NCBI GenBank assembly: GCA_030374765.1
Contig: JARGXX010000096.1
Span: forward strand, 620,001 to 684,000
Reading direction: 5' to 3'
Source of the DNA: Agarophyton chilense
Taxonomy: Eukaryota > Rhodophyta > Florideophyceae > Gracilariales > Gracilariaceae
DNA length: 64,000 nucleotides
Both the position numbers and the translations under genes were made by a program. Under the pieces are notes generated by a model. It did no database searches. It was not told where the DNA came from and worked only from the letters and a program-made list of their open reading frames with translations. Shown here in pieces: positions 56,963 through 64,000 of the stretch (its first letter is position 1; each line of letters begins with the position of its first letter).

Positions 56963-57466
56963 GGTACCGCTGATCCCAGGGTGGTCCGCCGGGAATTAAA
57001 TGGAAGAGCCGGTGGAGACGACATAGTCCAAAAAAAGTACGGCGTATCTGGCGGGCTTATAAGGGGATTTCGGCATCGTGCGCAACCAATGGAAAGGTAC
57101 CACGAGAAAAAGACAAAGTAACGGTGCGGACCGGAACGGACTGACAGGCGTGAACCACGGTGGACGAAGCGCGAAGGGTCGCCAAGGGAAGAACGGAGAC
57201 GAAGGGAGAACCCAATGGGCCGTCCCGGCCACGCGACGCGAGGGATACGCCGGGCGATGTACCTATGCCCAGTGCTCACGGCGCGTGAAAGTTTCAATCC
57301 TTAGGCAAATTAACTTCCGTTCGGCGCCAATGGTCTGCTCACGCATCCCCGCAGGCGGTGACGACGCGACGTACCGCCGCAGCAAATGGTACCGGGAGCA
57401 AGGAAGTGCACGCGTCCCCTGGAGCAGTTATGAAACCATCTGGACTTCGCCGTGAGGGTCGAATCC
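56963..57466. other. Leader/promoter region of the antisense ORF in element C
   Basis: About 500 bp between antisense ORF start and PPT with no coding alignment to A or B. It recurs nearly unchanged, inverted, at 63478-64000, so it is a real part of the family. Confidence 0.55.
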
Positions 57467-57480
57467 TAAGGAGGGAGATA
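57467..57480 (+). other. Polypurine tract of element C
   Basis: taaggagggagata immediately before the 3' LTR. The same sequence lies inverted next to the LTR at 63033-63477. Confidence 0.85.
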
Positions 57481-57925
57481 TGTGAAGGAGCGATACTACC
57501 AGTTGAACCCGGTAAGCCACCGGGCCCTGAAGGATCTTGCAGGATACACGTGTACGGGTCGACCTCAGGTGTACTCATGTAGATTATTAATTATTTTATT
57601 TTGTGTAATAGATTAACACTACAGTGCCAGGGAGCTCTCAGGGCCTCCCCAGTACTATTTACTTGGCTCGAGTGACGCTTCTCCTTTAGAGTACGGTAGG
57701 CACTGTTAGGATACTAAATAACCCCTTTGGGTATATTAGTTCCACCCTTTGGTCTTCAAGCCATCGTTTCCGTAGCTCCAACGTGTAGGACTACGCAGTA
57801 AACGCCAGCACATTGCACCAAGTACTCTGGGAGTGCCGCCGTCAAGGATTTGAACCTTAGGACCCGCTCCACCACGCTACCACCAGTCGAGACCAGTACG
57901 CTGACCCAACCGTCACTGCGTTACA
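57481..57925 (+). repeat. 3' LTR of element C (445 bp)
   Basis: TGTGAAGG...GCGTTACA, followed by the GCCAC duplication. Confidence 0.93.
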
Positions 57926-57930
57926 GCCAC
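57926..57930. repeat. Target-site duplication GCCAC, right (element C)
   Basis: Identical to 46919-46923. Confidence 0.92.
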
Positions 57931-58654
57931 CGATGTGTGGGTGTAAGGCCACGGTGGTTCAGGGAATACCTACGAAGGTGATGAACCCAGGACAGGGGAA
58001 AGAATAAAAAAGGGGGATCCAAGGACAAGGATATTCCGTGGACAAAAGCAAAATGTAGGGCTAAAATGTAGGGGGAAATAGGACGCACGAAAAGCACACA
58101 GACCTATGAAAGGTATATCCACACTGAATAAGCGAAACAAAGACCTGTAAAAGCAACCCTTTACAGGGGCGGTGTACTGTCCTAAACACAGGAAAACCAA
58201 CAAAAGAAAGAAACACACCAATAACAATGGTACAGTGACGCCTGAGCCTCCCAATGGGATAGATTAGACAAACCGGTCGCGGTTCCTCCCGTTAAGAGAC
58301 GGAGACTCGCGTAGGCGACATAATCTAGAGCCAAGCACTCCGTTACAACTTACTTGGTGGTAGTGATGGCGGTGAAGCCATCACTTAAGTCTAAACTAGA
58401 TAGTGAACTACACGTGTAGACTATAGTAGTGGAAACAAACCCTGTTCTATGCACGTATTATGTGTGTAACCCCAACATTGTACGTCCATCCGTCCACTAC
58501 GGTACTACTGTAGAGGCTTAAATAAGATACCTTCTTAGGTGTCTAAAATACTAACAACTAATATTACTCATAGATGACGTGACGTGGTCGCCGATGTATC
58601 GGATGCCATATGAATGGTGGCTCGACCGGTTATACGCGCACGATTTGCTCTACA
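57931..58654 (-). repeat. LTR family F copy 2, right part
   Basis: The reverse complement aligns with 27801-28504 and ends TTGCTCTACA. Joined to 46829-46923 it gives a full solo LTR with TGTAGAGCAA-type ends. Confidence 0.82.
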
Positions 58655-58799
58655 GTAGTTTTCTATTGGGTATGACAGCTGTTTTGAGCCTGCTGATGAT
58701 GATTCGGGATCTGAGGTAAGTTCAAGCTGTTCTGAGGGATTCCTAGACACTTACTTTGCTACTTGCCGGAGATGGTGTCTGACCACACAGAGATACCGA

Positions 58800-59520
58800 T
58801 TCGTACGGCCCTCAATGTATTCTATTTTTGTTCTGTGCTGCTTCAAAATCGCATTGGCGGCGATACCTCCAAACCAGCCAGCCGATTTTTGAAAGGGACC
58901 TTAGAGAATGGTTACATAATTTCAGAACGCCCTTCCCACAGTCTTTTATGTTCGACGTCCGAGTAATAGTACAGATTTCAAATGGTATCGGTATTGCGAA
59001 ACCGTTGTTGTAATCGGTTCCCATTCGAAAGTCTGAATACGATCTCACGAACTCTTTGCTTCACATTATCTGCGGAGGGCTCGGGTAAACGTTTTCTTTT
59101 CTGTTCTTCCAGCTAAGTAATGTGTTGGCGGCGCAGAGATTTTTACTGCTCCGCCTTTTTTTTCGCATGGCTTCGATCTTTTGAATCTCTTCTATGGCCC
59201 GATTTAGTGCCAAAGATTCTTTAAAAGCGATGTCCTGTTCCACACGAATCGATCGGTTTCGATTCAAGCTACGGTTTGTAGTTGAGAGAATGCCACTTGT
59301 TTAACGTTCAAAGTCTTGTGAACAGTGGCGTCACCAATACGTGCGCCACCGGTCGGTACGTCATCAGCTTGTGCGTCATCAGCTTGTGCGTCATCAGCTT
59401 GTGCGTCATCAGATTGTGTGTCATCAGCTTTTGTGTCAGCAGATGAAGGTGCAGATATGGCTTGGGATTTTATGCGCTTTCGCGCAGAATTATCGCTGTT
59501 GAAGTCAAAGGACATCAAAA
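58800..59520 (-). pseudogene. UBX-domain protein remnant
   Basis: The minus strand shows, in shifting frames, an acidic repeat region (15-bp units coding DDAQA), then VEQDIAFKESLALNRAIEEI (a pattern common just before UBX domains of the FAF1/UBXD8 type), a basic segment, EPSADNVKQRV and a UBX-like strand REIVFRLSNGNRLQQRFRNT. Single-base shifts (near 59280 and 59090) and a stop in the UBX segment indicate a pseudogene. UBX proteins are p97/Cdc48 adaptors; whether this is a host gene or transposon cargo is unclear. Confidence 0.5.
59360..59449. repeat. 15-bp tandem repeat (about six units)
   Basis: gtcatcagcttgtgc and variants every 15 bp from 59360. In the minus-strand frame it encodes DDAQA repeats. 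Confidence 0.9.
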
Positions 59521-59539
59521 TTGTCTATTGTAACTAATG

Positions 59540-62128
59540 CAGAAGTAGTCCTCTTTGCTAGCTGGGTATGTAAAGGAAAGAGTTAAACACTTTGTCTATA
59601 GGAACTCAAGTGACGTCTTAATCTATCTCTTTTAATGCACATGTGATTATCACCAACTGTTTCTCCCAAGTACTAGTTTGCTTTCTTTTCGAACTCTCGC
59701 CTCTGCAAATGCAAGTTCGTCCAACAACTTACTTCGCTTTTCTTATATGGGTAAACACATAAGTGGACTGCTCAGTAACTGCTTTTGCTTTCACCTTTCC
59801 TTTCTTTTCCTCTTTTTATTGCTCTTCGTGAAAATGGTGCTCGGGAACTCAAAAAATTTTATGCTGGCATCCTAAAACTCTCCAGACGATCGCTTTTTCG
59901 ACTGCGACAAACTCCCGTAAACACACTTTCCGACTCATTTTCAAAACAATCAAACTCTGCTGCCCCTCCTTCGTTTCTAATGCCTCCTGCGTATTCAGTA
60001 GGTTTTCTTGAAGACCTGAGCAACTCGTCTTCTTTTCGTGGCGTTCAAAGCCCAAGAATCGAAACTCCCAGAATAATACTAAATCGGTCCTTGTCATCCA
60101 GATTGTAGCACTTCTTACCCTTATTTGTATCCATTAAGTCCTTGAAATTGGGGTTGTCCTGACCGCTTCGTTTGTATTTGGCGATTGGTAAGGTAGAAAA
60201 CGTTCTAACCTGGTTCCATATTGCAGAAGAATAGACTGTTGAACGATATTCCGTGAACGGTTCCTCAGGTTCCATTGTTTTGTCAAACAAGTGCTAAGGC
60301 GCCTCGCTGGGGCAAAAAGAAGTATTTTTGTACTGCTTTTCATTTACACTCACCCAGTTGTCCGCCGTTTTAAGCTTTTTGTTCATCTCAGCCCTCTTTA
60401 CGATAGTGCGTAAAGCGTTAAGAAATGCTGTTCGATATTCAGGTCATCACGAATCACGAGTACCATGCGCGCAAATTCCGAAAGGGTTAGAAGCTTCTTT
60501 TCTACTGGTTTCGTTTTCACTGCAGCTCTGGTATGATCTGTTAGGGAAACTGCAGTAGATCAATTTGTTTTTCTTCTTTGAAGGGGTGGGTTTGGTGTTT
60601 TTAAATGGGCTTCCTGCACCCATTTTAAACTTTGACTGCTCCAGTTTTTTCTGAGGAACAAAAGCTCTGGGAACCGTTTGAAGAATCTGTTAGAAATGAT
60701 AGAGATCTGCCATAGAAATCTATCGAAATGTTTGCACCTAACGAACTGGGTGCAAACAGAACACAACAACCCATCGCATCAAAACATGAATATAATCACA
60801 ATCTTTTCCTCCCATAATCTGTGTAACAGTCGATAGATGCCTTTCGTTGCGAGTCTAATGAATGAAAGTCATAATATAATATGAGCAATTTACACTTCTT
60901 TACCACTTAAATTGGATTTGAAATGAAGGGATACTTTTCACAACCGGTAGACATCGCGCAACGTTTTTGCGGACTAAAGGCAAAGAAATACGTAGGATTT
61001 GAGCATATTGAAAATTTTCAACTTACTTGCAGTATCAGTAGACACTTTATGAAGGTCGGAATCCGCCAATCAGAGAAAGAATAAAGAAAAACTTTTTTTG
61101 GCCTGGATATAGATGGACCACGCCGGAGCTCTCGTTAGTACTCTGCGCTGCACCTGTAAATTGTTTTGTGTGAATATGACCAATTTATACGTTAGTCACT
61201 AGACGGAGTCACCAATGAGAAAACGCTGTAGCAAGAGTCGGATAAAGTAGATAATAGGGGCGGTAGAAGAGGGCTAGCAAGTCTTGATGGTGCTGGGAAA
61301 CGGGTGGAAGAACACTGAATTGAATCGGGTTGTGGGGGGAGAGTTGAAGAATGCATCAGATGTGTCTGCTTGGTGATTTTAAAAACTCCCTTTTGTTGTC
61401 GCGTGACACCCCAAGGAAACGGCTCTAGTAAAGCCTTTTGCTGGAATAGGCTGAATCTTCCTAGGACTGGATTTAGAATCGGTTGATTTGAACCCAAAGT
61501 TCAAAATGGGTTCCTATTTCTTCGGAGTAGATAAATAGCTCGATCCCCTTTTGCATCGCACAAAAAGGCACCACGCCCTGGCCACAGACACACGCTAAAG
61601 TGGCTTATGGAGAATCTACGTACTGTGTGGTATGTGTGAAAACACCCCCAGATCCTTACGAAAAATGGGGGTGATCCTCACTGCGCTCATTGGGTCATTC
61701 AGCAAATTCTTATGCATATTACGCTTGAGGGAACTTTCATTGGTTCCGCTAGCGTTACCGACAAACATTACGCGCAAGCGTAGTCAATGATGCTCATTGT
61801 GCACTCTGACATCACTAGCACAACTCCCAAAATGCGCGCGCTTTTCACCAGAGTTCGCGTGACGATACTTTCAAGAAAGCAGCGATCGCTCAACCTATCC
61901 CCCAAGAGTTTAGCACCCTGACACCGATCCAATCCTCTTTCTTTCATTCCGAATTGCTGCATTATGTCTACATCCATAGCATAATAATTTCAAGCTCACT
62001 CTTTAGCCACGCAATCATGCCTGCAGCCTTGAGACGACACCAATTCAATGGTGACGCTCCGCAAACCTCTTGATACAACCCTGAAATATCCGCCGGAAGA
62101 TCCTCTTGATTGCTTCTTTGCGAGCTAA
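59540..62128. other. No recognisable gene
   Basis: Only short ORFs on both strands (for example 59785-60108 plus, 61192-61497 minus) without motifs. Possibly the decayed upstream part of the Ulp1-like unit. Confidence 0.4.
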
Positions 62129-63036
62129 TTCGACTCCGATAATGAAAACAGTGGTGATGACATAGACTGTTTCGATACTCCAGAAGAACGTCTACGGGCC
62201 AGGGAGTTCCGACGCCGACATCCTCGCCGCAAACCCGACACAAAGGTCGTAAAACTCTGTATAACTTTCTTTCAGCTACAAATACAGGATAAAACATCTA
62301 TTCAGTTTGATAGAACAACTGCAGTGAGCTTCAGGGAACTTAAAGGGGTTCGGTTACATCTTCAGACCGCTGTTGTTAGTGAAGCAAATGAAGATGGATC
62401 CTTGGAGCATTCTCTGATATCGTTCTGTGAGGAGAAGGCCTGGTTCTGTAATACTCTGTTGACTGCAAGAATCCATGAGATGGAGCCAAAAAAAGGAATT
62501 GTTCTTGTTTCAGGCGATACTGGGTGCAGTATTGGGTATGTCGCCCATTTCTCGGAGATGAAACCTGGAAAGAGGAAACGTGAACCGGATAAAGATGTCC
62601 TCGAACGGTTCAAGAAGAAACTAATCGAGAAAGTATATCTTTCACCAGGACCCTTCCATACCGTGCTGATTCCCATGAACATAAACAACTCCCATTGGGG
62701 CCTCGTTGTTGCCGAAAGAAGTAACGATCTGATGTGGAATATGTACTGGATTTACAGTTTCCGTGTATCTTGTTCTATGGCAAGAAAGAAACTAGTTTCA
62801 GCGCTTTCGGATAATGCGCTTAATGGGAAGAGATAGTGGAGCTTTACGACTCAGAACTACATCATAGACGTTCTAAATTACGACAGACAACGTGATTCGT
62901 ATAGCTGTGGCACATACGTGCTATCAACAATGTCTCATTTTTGTGGAACGAGAGGGGGACTTCCCGAAGCTACATTTAAAAGAAAATACTCTGCATCATT
63001 GGCAGAGCAGTATCGCTGGGCATGTGCTGGGGTGTA
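62129..63036 (+). pseudogene. Ulp1/C48-type cysteine peptidase, nonsense-mutated and cut by an LTR
   Basis: The frame opens after a stop at 62126-62128. It has a basic/acidic N-terminus, then a C48 core: NNSHWGLVV supplies the catalytic His and, after TAG at 62834-62836, the same frame gives RQRDSYSCGTYVL with the Gln and Cys. The Asp expected in YxxDS appears as Tyr (YWIYSF). The last codons run into the LTR at 63033, so the true C-terminus is lost. Ulp1-type peptidases remove SUMO or related modifiers; single diverged copies among transposons are often transposon cargo, which is my preferred reading. Confidence 0.72.
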
Positions 63037-63477
63037 ACGCAATGACGGGTTAAGTCAACGTACAGGTATCAACAGGTGGGAGCGTGGTAGAGCGGGTCCT
63101 AGGGTTCGAATCCTTGACGGCGGCACTTCCAGAGTACTTGGTGCAATGTGCTGGCGTTTACTGCGTAGTCCTACACGTTGGAGCTACGGAAACGATGGCT
63201 TGAAGACCAAAGGGTGGAACTAATATACCAAAGGGGGTTATTTAGTATCCTAACGGTGCCTACAGTACTCTAAAGGAGAAGCGTCACTCTAGCCAAATAA
63301 ATACTACTGGGGAGGCGCTGAGATCTCCCTGGCACTGTAGTGCTAATCTATTACACTAATTAAAATAATAATAATCTACATGAGTCCACTTGAGGTCGAC
63401 CCAAACACATGTCACCTGCAAGATCCTTCAGGGCCGGGTGGCTTACCGGGTTCCAATGGTAGTATCGCTCCTTCACA
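63033..63477 (-). repeat. 3' LTR of a second family-C element (445 bp)
   Basis: Reverse complement of 57481-57925, from TGTAACGC to CTTCACA on the plus strand. The left flank is tgggg; the partner flank lies beyond the window. Confidence 0.92.
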
Positions 63478-64000
63478 TATCTCCCTCCTTAGGCTTCGAC
63501 CCTCACGGCGAAGTCCAGATGATTTCATAACTGCTCCAGGGGACGCGTGCACTTCCTTGCTCCCGGTACCATTGGCTGCGGCGGCACGTCGCGTTGTCAC
63601 CGCCTGCGGGGATGCGGGGATGCGTGAGCAGACCATTGGCGCCGAACCGAAATTAATTTGCCTAAGGATTGAAACTTTCACGCGCCGTGAGCGCTGGGCA
63701 TAGGTACATCGCCCGGCGTATCCCTCGCGTCGCGTGGCCGGGACGGTCTATTGGGTTCTCCCTTCGTCTCCGTTCTTCCCTTGGCGACCCTTCGCGCTTC
63801 GTCCACCGTGGTTCACGCCTGTCAGTCCGTTCGGGTCAACTCCGTTACTTTGTCTTTTCCTCGTGGTACCTTTACATTGGTTGCGCACGATGCCGAAATC
63901 CCTTTATAAGCCCGCCGGATACGCCGTACTTTTTTTGGACTATGTCGTCTCCACCGGCTCTCCCATTTAATTCCCGGCGGACCACCCTGGGATCAGCGGT
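63478..64000 (-). mobile_element. 3' internal end of a second family-C element (continues past window)
   Basis: The reverse complement matches 57000-57480: the polypurine tract next to the LTR, then the region upstream of the antisense ORF. It includes a plus-strand open stretch at 63734-63970 nearly identical to 57232-56996 of element C. With the LTR this shows a minus-strand element whose pol would lie to the right. Confidence 0.9.

Larger units (their letters stand above)
46924..57925 (+). mobile_element. Element C: complete, defective Ty3/gypsy chromovirus with antisense ORF
   Basis: It has 447-bp and 445-bp LTRs, PBS, gag, pol, chromodomain, antisense ORF, PPT and a perfect GCCAC target duplication. 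Total length is 11,002 bp, including a 666-bp solo LTR inserted in the leader. Gag and pol contain several stops and frameshifts. The proteins are clearly related to A and B but more distant from them than those are from each other. Confidence 0.93.

Noticed and set aside
59360-59449. A CRISPR-like array
   Set aside because: 15-bp contiguous units without spacers; a coding minisatellite.
63082-63125. A possible functional tRNA gene (A box and B box visible)
   Set aside because: Spacing between boxes is too short for an anticodon arm, there is no acceptor stem, and it recurs inside every family-C LTR; treated as a tRNA-like piece of the LTR.
63734-63970. A host CDS (78 residues, also at 56996-57232)
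   Set aside because: Repeated only because the DNA belongs to two copies of the family-C element; it lies in the leader of the antisense ORF and has no protein-level support.

Overview
The window is eukaryotic, rich in transposable elements and poor in genes. The only long host-like reading frames are an NB-ARC/WD40 protein (18435-21725, minus) and a CDCA7-type zinc-finger protein (24065-25909, plus), both without obvious introns. There are also a broken SF3B4 copy, fragments of UBX and Ulp1/C48 peptidase genes, and Tc1/mariner, PIF/Harbinger, Ty1/copia and several Ty3/gypsy relics. Intron-poor genes, an NB-ARC/WD40 architecture and this transposon mix would fit a florideophyte red alga (Chondrus-like). 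That is an inference from gene style, not from a marker gene.

Layout: 1-9141 is the 3' part of a decayed Ty3/gypsy chromovirus (element A) ending in a 665-bp LTR. It interrupts the remains of a related element D (9142-10556), which is followed by an inverted LTR-like arm (10570-11264) and a minus-strand Ty1/copia relic (to 12773). 14558-15526 is an unrecognised acidic coiled-coil ORF. 16763-18055 is a dead Tc1/mariner element with doubled inverted repeats. 18435-26654 is the host-gene island (NB-ARC/WD40, SF3B4 pseudogene, zinc-finger gene). 27801-28615 is a solo LTR (family F). 28788-40514 is element B, a complete Ty3/gypsy insertion with LTRs, PBS, PPT and a perfect 5-bp target duplication (AATGT). 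It sits inside an older minus-strand gag-like frame. 40729-41172 is a solo LTR of family C, and 41173-45700 is decayed sequence. 45716-46760 is a PIF/Harbinger transposase relic. 46924-57925 is element C, a complete but defective element (target duplication GCCAC) inserted into a family-F LTR and itself hit by a solo A-type LTR (duplication CTAAC). 58800-59520 holds UBX-like remains. 62129-63036 is an Ulp1-like frame cut by another family-C element that runs off the window at 64000.

Most unusual point: A, B, C and the D remnant all carry, between the end of pol and the 3' LTR, a long ORF on the opposite strand. The A and B proteins align over essentially their whole length (about 600 residues), C is a diverged relative, and D keeps the N-terminal motif. 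I recognise no domain in it. These elements therefore look like a chromovirus lineage with convergent gag-pol and antisense genes, a -1 gag/pol frameshift signal visible in two copies, and purine-rich or CCAAT-repeat spacers between the converging genes. Secondary points are near-identical WD40 repeats in the NB-ARC protein, a tRNA-like A-box/B-box cassette lying antisense in every family-C LTR, and a 58-bp duplication that splits the zinc-finger gene.
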